NCBI GenBank assembly: GCA_009746045.1 | Contig: RPFO01000123.1 | Coordinates: forward strand, 1,968,713 to 2,032,712 | Direction of reading: 5' to 3' | DNA length: 64,000 nucleotides | Origin: Mesostigma viride | Taxonomy: Eukaryota > Streptophyta > Mesostigmatophyceae > Mesostigmatales > Mesostigmataceae | In this document: in pieces, positions 23,861 to 33,380 of the stretch | Layout: each line of letters starts with the position of its first letter | Numbering within the stretch: position 1 is the first letter of the stretch | Notes under the pieces: model-generated | Database searches by the model: none | The model's input: the letters and a program-made list of their open reading frames with translations, nothing else | What the model was told of the DNA's origin: nothing | Position numbers and translations under genes: made by a program

Positions 23861-24637
23861 GAGGCACTGATACACTCGTGTAAAATCGATGTATAAACGA
23901 CAGATTCCCGTGCAAACGACATGCAAACACGTTGCCGTACCTGGCTTGATCACGACCTTTCCGGGTTCTGCTGGCCGGGACCCTCATATCTCACACTGGC
24001 TAATGCTTTCCAGGCATAGGCCGCCATAGCCGCATAGTGAATGCATCCGACATGATTACCAGGTTGATGTTCTGTGCAAAGATGACCTATAAACGCATCC
24101 GAATTCACAGGGACGCTGCTGCGGATGTTCCGTGTACCAAAACTGGGTGCTCGGGCTGGCGCAGACTGCCGGGCCATAAGAAGAAAATCGAAATATGGCA
24201 TGCCATTACTCATCTGGTACTGACGACCAAGAAAGCAGTAATTTCCTACCTGTATTTTACCAATGCTATACATCTGGCCACCCCTGACCTACGAAAATCA
24301 CGCATCATCATTATGAGCAACATTCTGAACCATAACAAGCCGCGAGACGCAAAATTTCCTTGATAACGGCACGCTAGCAGCCATATCTCGTTACGCGCGC
24401 GCGCGAGTGAAAATTTCCCGCCAAAGTCACGTGATACTGTCTCAATACACGTTGTATTTACCAGGCTATGGCGAATATTACCCCCAAACCTAAGCATCAC
24501 CTTCGTCCTTAAGTGTTCCCAGACCCACCTGACCACTGGCATCCGTCACAGGTGGCGCGGCGCTCTGGGAATTGAGCGCCGCGCCACCGGGAGTCAAACA
24601 GTGCGATATATCGCACTGTTTCCGGACTATGGGTTAA

Positions 24638-25558
24638 TCAATTAATTGAAACACGCGCGCGTGGAAACTGACCCACTGTCATTAAGTCTAATTGACAGAT
24701 ATTTACTGACCCACTGGCAATAAGTAATTGATTATTTAGAAGCACATAGACTACAACATGGTGGGCACCAATACATAGGAACGGTTGTTATGCACACCAA
24801 GGAGGGATGGCGCCGTAGATTCTCTCATGAAATGTCAGATTCTCTCATGAAATGTCATGGGAAAGTAACTATGAGGTTCAAATGCCCCTCAGCCACCCTC
24901 AAACAGAAAGAATATGATGATGAAAATGCCAATACGAGTTCACGCTTTGGTTTCGCAACACTCTGTTTTCTTTCTACCCAAGGTGCTTACGTGACGCCGG
25001 GATGACAGGTCAACGATGTAGGCGCCATCCCAAGGCAGATATCAACATTTGCACTCACACAAGAAACCCTCTACGCCAAAGCAACCTGAACCCAAAACGG
25101 GGTCACCTCGTGGGGTGTAGCTGCATACTGAGTCGCTGACCCTCTTCAAATAACAGCCCACAGTGCTGCCAGGCGAGCCACAAAAATCAATGCCATGCTG
25201 AACACACACCGATGATAAGGTGCACAGCCAATAACCATCAGGGAGGATCCATCGAAGAAAAGAATTTGGCGTGTGCGCAAGCACCCATGACTCGGCTCAA
25301 GTGATACCTGCGGCTAGCGGGTGGTCCGATGGATGTCCCCTCCCTGACATTGCCTCGCCTTTTTCACCACCCCTCACGCCTTATTTGCCTTCTAGCACCA
25401 TGGGCTGTCAGGTCACCGGGTCCTACCCAGCTTTCACCCATCATGCCTTTCGCCAGTTGTGGCCCATAACGGGTCACACCCCATCATGCGATCCAGCCAC
25501 TTGTTGTTGCACATCAGGTGGTCGTAGCCCCTCATGGATGGTAGCACGCCGCGACCCC
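24638..25558. other. Intergenic, no gene seen
   Basis: It starts with the remaining AT-rich tail of H0, then nonrepetitive DNA. A 20-base tandem duplication (ATTCTCTCATGAAATGTCA type) lies at about 24820-24857. 25300-25558 is the likely 3' UTR and downstream region of the sialyltransferase-like gene on the - strand. Confidence 0.5.
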
Positions 25559-28500
25559 TCATGGGTTGTAGCACAGCATGCGGTTTGCGGCTGCCAGCTC
25601 AAACACGTACTGCTCCAGCACGTCCACGTAGTGCGGCCCGTTCAGCTCGCCCTCCTCCATCTCCGGCATGCCCCCAAACACCGACAACCGCGTGCATAGC
25701 CGCGAGTGGAGCAGAGCCACCACCAGCTTGAGTACCGCTGAAGGGGACGCCTTGCTGATGGGTGGGGCGCCACTGCCTGCTATCACATGTGACGCCAGCA
25801 TCTCGTACAGCTCCGTAGCCGCAGTGCTCAAGGTTAGCGCCTGCAGCGTCACGTACGGCAGGCCCTCGTGGTGGCCCTGCAGGGGTTAAGGCAGGTAGGC
25901 GGGGGAGAATGGTATAGGGGGGGGGGACAATATACATGGGACGCGCACGCAAGACCATGCAAAGCCAACACAAATCAGGTGAGATGTCAGGTGAGGTGTG
26001 CCAACCTAAATCAGGTGGGTGATCGCAAGATTTCTTCTGTGAGATATTCTACTTCCAGGATCGCGCAAGGAGCACATGCACGGAGGCGCGCAGGGGGTAC
26101 TGACAGGACCAAGCGCACAAGTAACCCTAGCCCCGGGAAGGTTAAGGAAGCAAGACGGCGCACGGATAGGGGCAAAGGGGTGGGGGCAAAGGGATGGGTG
26201 GTGGAGGGGTGGGGGCAAAGGGATGGGTGGTGGAGGGGTGGGTGGGCGGCGGGCGGCGGGCGCGGCGCGGGCGGGCGGGCGGGCGGGCGGGCGGGCGGGC
26301 GGGCGGGCGGGCGGCGGGCGGGCGGGCGGCGGGCGGGGGCGGGCGGGCGGGCGGCGGTAGGTAGGTAGGTAGGTAGGTAGGTAGGTAGGTAGGTAGGTAG
26401 GTAGGTAGGTAGGTAGGTAGGTAGGTAGGTAGGTAGGTAGGTAGGTAGGTAGGTAGGTAGGTAGGTAGGTAGGTAGGTAGGTAGGTAGGTAGGTAGGTAG
26501 GTAGGTAGGTAGGTAGGTAGGTAGGTAGGTAGGTAGGTAGGTAGGTAGGTAGGTAGGTAGGTAGGTGGGTGGGTGGACACACACATGGACAGGTGGACAG
26601 AGACAGACTCATCACCCCCCCCCAAAACACACACACACACATCAATATAAAGTGCCCAACATCACACCCCCACCCACCACGGGCGCGCGGTCGCTTCCCC
26701 CCGCCTCGTTGATGTAAAAATAGTCCGGCGCGAGGCTGCTGCTGACGTTCTCCGCACCGTCGTCCCCCAGGTGCGTGTGCGTCATGAGCACGTTCGTGTG
26801 AGCGCCCACCAGCCACTCGCGGCCGCGTGTGCGCGCTGCGGGCCCCTCCATCCGAATCACCGTGTTGTGCCCATCAATCAGCGCGGCCGACCGTGCGTAC
26901 GCCCCCGGCGCCACCTGGTGCCTGGCCTCGTCCGCCATCGTCGGCGCGACCACCGCGCATGAGCCCAGCGAATGCTCGTGCAGGTGCAGGCCCACCTTTG
27001 TGCCCAGTGGCCCGCACGCGCGCGCGCTGCCCTCGCATGAGCTCTCCCGCGTCCCTGCCAGGTGCCGCACTACGTTGCGGACCACATTCATCGTCGGGTG
27101 CGTCAGCCGGTACACGTGCTGCCGCAGGGTGGAGCCATGGGAGGCACCGCGCGTGTGCGCCGTGCGCCCCCCCTCCTCCTCCAGCACCTCCTGCAGAAGC
27201 GACCTTGTGTGACTGAGCCGGGTACTGTGCCCGTATGCCCGCAAATCCCCTGGCCCCCCGCCCTCACCCCACGCTTCCACGATCCCTTGCCTCGATGCCC
27301 CACTGCCCCCATGCCCCGTCACCTCGTCCCATGGACCCAGCTCTGCCCCTCCTCCCGCCATGAGTCGCCGCGCCGCCGCGCGCCTCCTGCTCTGTGCGCA
27401 GTCGACGACCACCTGACACATGGCAGACGGCTGGTGCGGTGCCGCGTCGTGCGTGAACTCGTGCGTGCGGGGGGCATACAGCTCTGGGAACGCCACGTTG
27501 CAGGCCATGGAGGGGAGCAGGTGGCCGTCCACGGCCGGCCGGCGCGCCACATCAACGGTGACCGTCCTGGCGGGGAGGATGACCTCAGGGAGCGGCTCCA
27601 GGGGGGGTGCAGGGGGGGTCTCCACCACGGGGGGCAGGTGGGCCTTGGGCTTGAGCTGCAACGCCGGCGCAGACGTCACCACACTCTCCACCACCGAGGG
27701 CACCGCTGGGGCCGGCTCTTTGGGCGGTGGGTTGGGAACGACAGGTGTCGCCATGCCCACCTTCCACCACGAGTACGGAGAGGGATCGTTCGCGGCGGGC
27801 GGGGCGGCGGTGATGTGAGTCACGTGGACAGGGGCGGTGGAGGGCCCCTTTGCTACGGCCGGCGGGGGCAACTTCTTGGCCTTGGGTAGGGGCACTGGGT
27901 CGCCTCGCTGGGGCAGGAAGATCTCCGAGGGTCCCTGCCCGAATATGTCGTCGATCTGCGGCCCTTTCTTCACCTTGGGTTGCCCCGGGGGCGCCGCCTC
28001 CGGCGCATGCGGCATGAACCGCGTCAGCTGCAGGTTCCGTACCATCAAAGAGTCCTGGTACCCGGACTTGATGATACGCTCTCGCTCAAGGAGCTGGTCC
28101 TTGAGCGGGAGCGAGCTGAGTTTGGCCGCGACCTTTAAAGGGTTGAGTTTTCCCCCTTTGGCAAACGCTGCTTCCTTGGCTTGCCTCGCGGCGAACGCCT
28201 TGGCTTCCTTGGCCGCGTGCGCCTTGCGCTTCTCCTCTTCCTCCAGCATGCGTTTAAGCTCTTTTGCCTTGGCGTCGATCGCTTTGGCCTCTTGGTGCGT
28301 TTTCGGGCCTACCGCGGCGTGCGGCAACTTGCCGTCCCTCACAGACCTCTTGGGCGCGATTTCGTCCAGGACAGTTTCGCTTCCCTTCAGCTTTGAGAAC
28401 ACGGCGTCGTCGAAGACGGCGGCCATTTGTTCCGACTCGCGCACGAGCCCCGCTTCCGCCGCGTGCTGTCCAGCATGATTCACCAAGGCATCCATGAAGC

Positions 28501-28624
28501 TGCGCTCACGGCTGGGCTGTGCCGGCGCGCCTCGGCTGCGGTCATGGCTGGTGGTTGCTCCGACCAACAGCGGCAGCAGAGCAAATGCTAGCCACTTCGA
28601 CGTCATGCTCTTATGAATCACCAA
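25559..28624 (-). CDS. GT29 sialyltransferase-like protein, two exons
   Basis: Exon 1 is 28624-26678 (the second [22 protein letters not shown], at 28606 is equally possible). Exon 2 is 25876-25559. The acceptor TTAACCCCTGCAG is strong and both sides are phase 0. The N-terminus has a hydrophobic signal-anchor, fitting a type II Golgi enzyme. A stem of some 450 residues follows, with a Lys/Glu/Ala coiled-coil segment ([14 protein letters not shown]) and Pro-rich stretches. The sialylmotif L appears as SCAVVAPT ... [15 protein letters not shown] ... VGAHTNVLM. Exon 2 has the S-motif-like [25 protein letters not shown] and [10 protein letters not shown], resembling motifs III/VS. Family members transfer sialic acid or related sugars to glycans. 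The exact donor in algae is unknown. A Gly-rich stretch around residues 430-480 might be an in-frame intron. Confidence 0.72.
26230..26355. repeat. (GGGC)n-rich tract in the sialyltransferase-like intron
   Basis: Nearly pure GGGC/GGC repeats, preceded by copies of a GGGGCAAAGGGATGGGTGGTGGAG minisatellite unit at about 26165-26245. It lies in the 0.8-kb intron between the two exons. Confidence 0.95.
26356..26570. repeat. (GGTA)n microsatellite, about 52 copies
   Basis: An uninterrupted GGTA array directly follows the GGGC tract and changes to GGTG at its end. Both arrays lie within the intron of the GT29-like gene. The long Tyr-Leu-Pro-Thr frames they produce are not proteins. Confidence 0.97.
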
Positions 28625-29078
28625 GCTATGCCACCAACAATGCGTACATCAGGGGTTTCTTTCTATGTCCCGCGATGAACTTGACGTTAACGTTTCGTTG
28701 GCCATTCCAATGACAGGAAGGTGAAGCCCATAAGTGATGCAAGGGGGGGAAATGAGGAGGGTAGGGTTTTCGAAAATTGCAGCAGAAGCTCCACTGTACA
28801 GCTTAAGTTGAGTTCCGCGTTGGAAGCGAAATGGTGACGCACTCAAAACGAGCGATTGTGAGGCTCTTTGAGTGCCCAGGCCGCTGTACACCCCCCCCCC
28901 CAGTTTAAGAATCCCAGGTTTAAGATTGGGAGACCCTGGATTCGACCTCTACTATTTCGGGGAAATGGGTATCCATACTAACCAATTATAGACCTCTACT
29001 ATTAGTTAGTCTGCACTTGAATGCAGTTGAATGTAGTCTAAAGAATCGAAACTCAGTAGTGATTTTTGGCATACCTAT

Positions 29079-30124
29079 CCTTTCACCTATCACACTACCC
29101 TCAGTGGGTAACCAGCTGGTCGATACGTGGTACCTCTTAACCTAACGATATTCCTATTGGTTAAAAAAAATACCCATTTACCCGGAAAATTTTTGGCATA
29201 CCTGGGTTAACTTAACTGTTATATGGAAATAAACTAACACCCATTAATTTTGGCCATTTCACTGGAAAACTCAGTAGTGATTTATTTGATGAATCCCACG
29301 CGAATCACAATAGTAAGAATACTTAGATCGTGAGCCCTGGAGCGGGTCGGGCCCCAATCTGAAACGTGGTGGGGGGGTATCAACCATAGTTGTGTTCACC
29401 CCGTTTACTAGTAAAGTTTAAACACTAAACAGTGAGCTGTTAACACTTGTCCACGGCGTGGGACAAGTGCACAGCCAAATTCCCTGCGATCACTGTGATT
29501 CCTTTTTGCCTGGTACCACTCGCAGATTTGACCGTCAGATATTCGGCCCGCCAGTCTGAACTGTCGGATCTTGGGTTTGAAATAAAAGTATGACACTTTT
29601 GAAATGTTGGTGGTTTTGGGGAAACTATGGAAAAGGTGGCGCCCTGGCGCGGTCGTATGCGTGGCCGTAGATCAATCATCGGACGGTTAAACTGGATGAG
29701 CGGAAACCCAGAACGAGAGGTCTGTCGTCAGGATCAATTAAATCAGCGGCGAAAATCGTTGATGGAAGGGCGGGGGTGGCGGGGCGGGAGGTGGCCCCCC
29801 CAAGAAACCGCCCCAAGAAACCGCCCCAAGAAGCCGCGGCAGACTACGGGCGCGCTGAACCGTTGTGGAGGGGTGGCCAAGAAACGTTTCTTCCAAATAT
29901 AACCGCTATTAATCTCTGCTACTGAGCCTAGGGTATCAAGATGTCAGTGGCTAAAACGGAGCCGGCCTTGCTAGACCACGGAAGCCACTGGACTTCTAAT
30001 GGGTTGTTATGGAGTTACGTCTGTAATTTTTCCGGGTAAATCTTTATCCATGGGTAATACCGACCGGTGGTACCACGTATCGACCAGCTTGTTACCCACT
30101 GAGGGTAGTGTGATAGGTGAAAGG
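29079..30124. repeat. Inverted-repeat (fold-back) element, ~1.05 kb
   Basis: The left arm 29079-29134 and right arm 30069-30124 are inverse copies, 56 bases with one mismatch seen. A weaker inner part extends to about 29200 and 30025 (TTTACCCGGAAAA in both). The loop of ~0.9 kb has no convincing gene. No clear TSD was found, so whether it is a TIR transposon or a fold-back structure is open. Confidence 0.7.
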
Positions 30125-30463
30125 TTTAGAAAGGAGCAGTTACGTCTGTAATTACGGGCGTGGCCCGTAATGGAGTCATTGTGACTCTATTGGTGGATAC
30201 TAATTAACTATCGTCAGAATGTGGTTTTTATTGGAAAGAATGAAATCTAACTTCAAGGCCTAATAGAATATCCTAGAATATCCTATTACTGCGGGGAACT
30301 GGATATATTTATCATCCAATTACATAGAATCCTATTTTCACGGCCACCGCCCACCGGTTGTTGTTTGTGCATACGGTAGTTGTTGTTGTGTCCCACGCCG
30401 CGCCGCACATGGGCAGCAGAATCGGCCACCGGTGGGACAAGTGCGGTACTTAATTTTTTGGGG

Positions 30464-30529
30464 GGTCGTCACTCGTCACTCGTCAGTCGTCACTCGTCAC
30501 AACTCACTCGTGACTCGTCACTCGTCAGG
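30464..30529. repeat. CACTCGT minisatellite
   Basis: About nine imperfect copies of a 7-base unit (CACTCGT, with AGTCGT and GACTCGT variants) in tandem. Confidence 0.85.
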
Positions 30530-31246
30530 TGGTTACGGCGTCCAGTAGTTATTAGCTTTGCCTACGGGACTTACGGGAGAGCGGCCTCAAACTAGGCCCT
30601 AAAAAACCGCAATATACCTCTTGACTATAGGCTCAACTGCTCAAGCCTATTGCAGGTACTATATATCCTCCTATTGCACACTGCACCCCCCCCCCCTCAC
30701 CCGTATGGGTGTGGCGGTTTCATTTTGTTGCGCATCGCACGGCCGCGCTGCGGCCTGCGGGGGAGCACGTGTTAGTTAACTCGAGAATTTTGCAGCTTTA
30801 TACAACAGCAGAGGCACAACACGGACATGTGGAACGATGTTGCGTACGCCTGGCTGGGATGTGGGAATTTCCGGGAGCACTTTTTTTTTTTAGTTGCGTG
30901 CTTGACGTCAAGAGTTAGTCGCGTGTCTGATTTGAACTCATCCTGCGTTGAATGGTTGAAAAAAGCGTAGTGCTAGGGTCAAGCAGGTTTCTCGAGGGTA
31001 ATAACTTAGTTTTTCTTAGTCCTATAGCCTATCCATAAGATTTTTCCGCACATAGCTGCGTTTCTGCTGGCTATTGCGAGTTCCCATATCTTTGCGGCAC
31101 CTCCAATTAGTACTCATCTTCATTACCGGACTTTCCGGTGCAATGGCCGGGCTTAACCTGTATTGTGGCCCGAGAGAAGGGCATCAGTAACCTACAACGC
31201 AAGTTTCGTTGAACGACGTCCAACGCGTCTTTCGGGCGCCGGGAAA

Positions 31247-31678
31247 ATGCCAGGGAAGGGGCTGTGCATCGTCTGTGTGACCGCCGAGTCCAAGTACAAG
31301 TGCCCGACGTGCCGCGCTCTTTATTGCTCGGTGGCCTGCTACCGAAAGCACAAGGAAACTCCTTGTAGTCAGGTCGCCTTGCCCAGCCAAAGTGCCCCAC
31401 CCTACGCCGAGACTCGACCTCAACCTCCCCGATGGTACAACGACGAGAACGACGAGGACGCCGTAAGTGTCCGCCTCCAGCAGAAGCAGCTGCAGCTACT
31501 GGCTGAGAACGAGAGCATCCGGCGGGCGCTGCGCAACAAAGACCTCCAGAAGGCCATCATGGACATTGACGCGTCGATCAGCGCGGAGCAGCTGCTGGAC
31601 GCGACCATGCAGGGGGAGGCATTCAAGGGGTTTTGCGAGCGGGTTCTTGGGGTCATTACGGGCGATAAGCCACAGTGA
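31247..31678 (+). CDS. HIT-type zinc-finger protein, ZNHIT3/Hit1-like
   Basis: A single exon of 143 codons. The start is the ATG at 31247 (MPGKGLC), just before the domain; the frame is open further upstream but that sequence is not family-like. Residues 5-40 form a zf-HIT domain: LCIVC, KYKCPTC, YCSVACYRKHKETPC, giving the two interleaved zinc sites. The C-terminal half (QQKQLQLLAENESIRRAL, NKDLQKAIMDIDAS, DATMQGEAFKGFCERVLGVI) matches the helical C-terminal domain of ZNHIT3. In yeast and animals this domain binds the Rsa1/NUFIP partner during box C/D snoRNP assembly. The length agrees with the family. It has no intron, in contrast to the other host genes here. Confidence 0.88.
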   Translation: MPGKGLCIVCVTAESKYKCPTCRALYCSVACYRKHKETPCSQVALPSQSAPPYAETRPQPPRWYNDENDEDAVSVRLQQKQLQLLAENESIRRALRNKDLQKAIMDIDASISAEQLLDATMQGEAFKGFCERVLGVITGDKPQ

Positions 31679-32490
31679 CCATGCCGAGGGTTCGTGCTCA
31701 GATGGGCAGTGTCCCATGTGCACAGCTTTTTTAGAACCCAACACGTTCAGATCACTCCTGGGTGTACGCGTTGGCTTGCTTCCAATGTCCTCCCAGCCTG
31801 CACGGGTATGTTGCATCTGCAATTATGGTGCCACCAATGGCTGTCTTCCGTCAAGAAGAGAGGGGTCTTTTATGGCTCGGACCAACCTAGTGCAGAGGAA
31901 CGGGAACGACCGGGACGAGGTTCAGAGAGCTAACGAACCATCTGTGTCCTCGGCCAGGGGAATAACGGTATGACGGAAACGACCCTAGTCAATATGTCAG
32001 CCAGAAGTGGCTGCCAGGGCTCTCTGCGCTCACTAACTTAGTGTCTCACTGAAACAAAAGAGAAGCGGGGTGGGTCTCTTCAGGTCTCAGCACTGTCACT
32101 CTTTCCCGTCGCCCTTGTCCCATAGATAGAAAATTGTTCCCTCCTGTCCCTGCTGCAATTCTCAAGTGTTGCTGGTCATTATGATCGCGTGAGATGGGTT
32201 GTAATGAGATGGGATATTGTCAATTTTTCCAGATCAATGTGAGATCGTTTACAGATGTCCATGATCGATCTACATGCATGCACCATAGTTGTATCACTTA
32301 ATATTAAGTGAGACAGCTATTCCTGGACGCATGGCGGTCCAATGTTGCCTGAGGATTAGAGCAGTTGTCGGAGATGAAAGGCGCGACGATCGCGGAAGCC
32401 GCGTGGCTGTGCATAAGAAGATCTAAGTAAGTTTACAAGTACTTGTGTGTCATGCACATGGGCATGCCACTGAGAAAGTTCTATTCATTC

Positions 32491-32637
32491 GGTCGGTCGG
32501 TCGGTCGGTCGGTCGGTCGGTCGGTCGGTCGGTCGGTCGGTCGGTCGGTCGGTCGGTCGGTCGGTCGGTCGGTCGGTCGGTCGGTCGGTCGGTCGGTCGG
32601 TCGGTCGGTCGGTCGGTCGGTCGGTCGGTCGGTCGGT
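32491..32637. repeat. (GGTC)n microsatellite, about 37 copies
   Basis: A pure GGTC array of 147 bases. Confidence 0.98.
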
Positions 32638-33037
32638 CACTAGGAGTTAATTTGAAGCCCTCGTAACTTGTCCGGTAACTTCGACGCCCCCGTAACCTGC
32701 CCGGTAACTTCGACGGGGCAGGTTACGGGTCCGTATTCGTTGGCGGTTTAGGTTACCGGACCGGTTACGGTACCATTCGGAATATTGGCCCCGAGATTCG
32801 GTACGGCCCAATAACTGGGCCGGTTATGTTTACGGGGGCGTGAACGGCTTCGGTTCAGGTTACGTTGGGGTATACGGGACACGTGTGTAGTACTCCTACA
32901 CACAGATCTCGAGTGATTTATCTAGTACCAAATCCGAAAGGCTTGCATCACTCCCCGGACAGGAGAACTTTTGCGGATGACTGTAGGTGTAAGTTGGCGA
33001 TGCCATGGTATCCGGAGACGTCCGTCCTATAGTCAGC

Positions 33038-33166
33038 AAAATTGGTGCGAGAGGTCCCCAGTTCGATTCCGGTCGGATTCATTTGCAGATCGCGTTTTCC
33101 GCGTTTTCCGCGGCCTGGCACTGAACGCAAAGGTTTTCACCTTTGCGGAGTGTCTGATCAGAATAC
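33038..33166 (+). mobile_element. tRNA-like SINE, copy 2
   Basis: It is homologous along its length to the TSD-flanked 139-bp element at 4473-4611, in the opposite orientation: A-box-like TAGTCAGCAAAATTGG, B-box AGTTCGATTCC, and a body with repeated GCGTTTTCC ending TTTCACCTTTGCGG. The flanks show no clear TSD, so it is older or rearranged. Confidence 0.68.
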
Positions 33167-33380
33167 GGGACGGGTCAGGTAGTGGGTACGGCGCCATAGC
33201 TGCCCCAATATTAGGTACTGGGCTGGTTACGGGGCCGTTATCGTTAACTGGATCGTAAACCGCGACATAGCTGGCTAGCTACGCATGCACACTGTGGAAG
33301 ACGTAGAAGACGCGTTAATTGACGACGAAGACATTGGTAATTAAGTCTTTCGCAGTCAGGACAGCCTCTGTTGTGTATCG

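Larger units (their letters stand above)
21715..24633 (-). mobile_element. TTAA-type TIR element U, copy 2
   Basis: A perfect TTAA lies on both sides (21711-21714, 24634-24637) and 12-bp TIRs CCCATAGTCCGG at both ends. Removing LINE-C (21870-22292) and LINE-A (22741-23860) with their TSDs leaves about 1.36 kb, which gives the length of U. It contains the same two palindromes near its 24.6-kb end as copy 1 and lacks the SINE. No coding region of its own is evident. Confidence 0.85.
28625..31246. other. Intergenic region between two divergent genes
   Basis: The GT29-like gene leaves on the - strand and the ZNHIT3-like gene on the + strand, so both promoters should be here, but no clear core elements stand out. 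It contains the inverted-repeat element 29079-30124, direct repeats of ACTCAGTAGTGATTT (29050 and 29268), the CACTCGT minisatellite, and poly-C/poly-T runs. No credible ORF. Confidence 0.5.
31679..33380. other. Intergenic: microsatellite, GGTTAC palindromes, SINE
   Basis: No gene is seen. The region holds short relics resembling non-LTR 3' sequences near 32300-32345 (GTGAGACAGCTATTCC, compare 21415). It also holds the (GGTC)n array, repeated GTAACC/GGTTAC words at 32660-32880 and 33150-33260, and a second copy of the 139-bp SINE. Confidence 0.5.

Noticed and set aside
23861-23987. N-terminal extension of the LINE-A reverse-transcriptase frame
   Set aside because: It lies beyond the LINE's TSD in element U; the frame is open by chance.
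26006-26816. Long frames of Tyr-Leu-Pro-Thr and Pro/Arg/Ala repeats on the - strand
   Set aside because: They follow the GGTA and GGGC arrays, which are open in every frame, and fall in the intron between two supported exons.
32443-32666. Gly-Arg-Ser-Val repeat protein
   Set aside because: Translation of the (GGTC)n array only.
33038-33085. tRNA gene on the + strand
   Set aside because: A- and B-box-like motifs are present, but there is no room for an anticodon arm and no matching acceptor stem; it is the head of a SINE.
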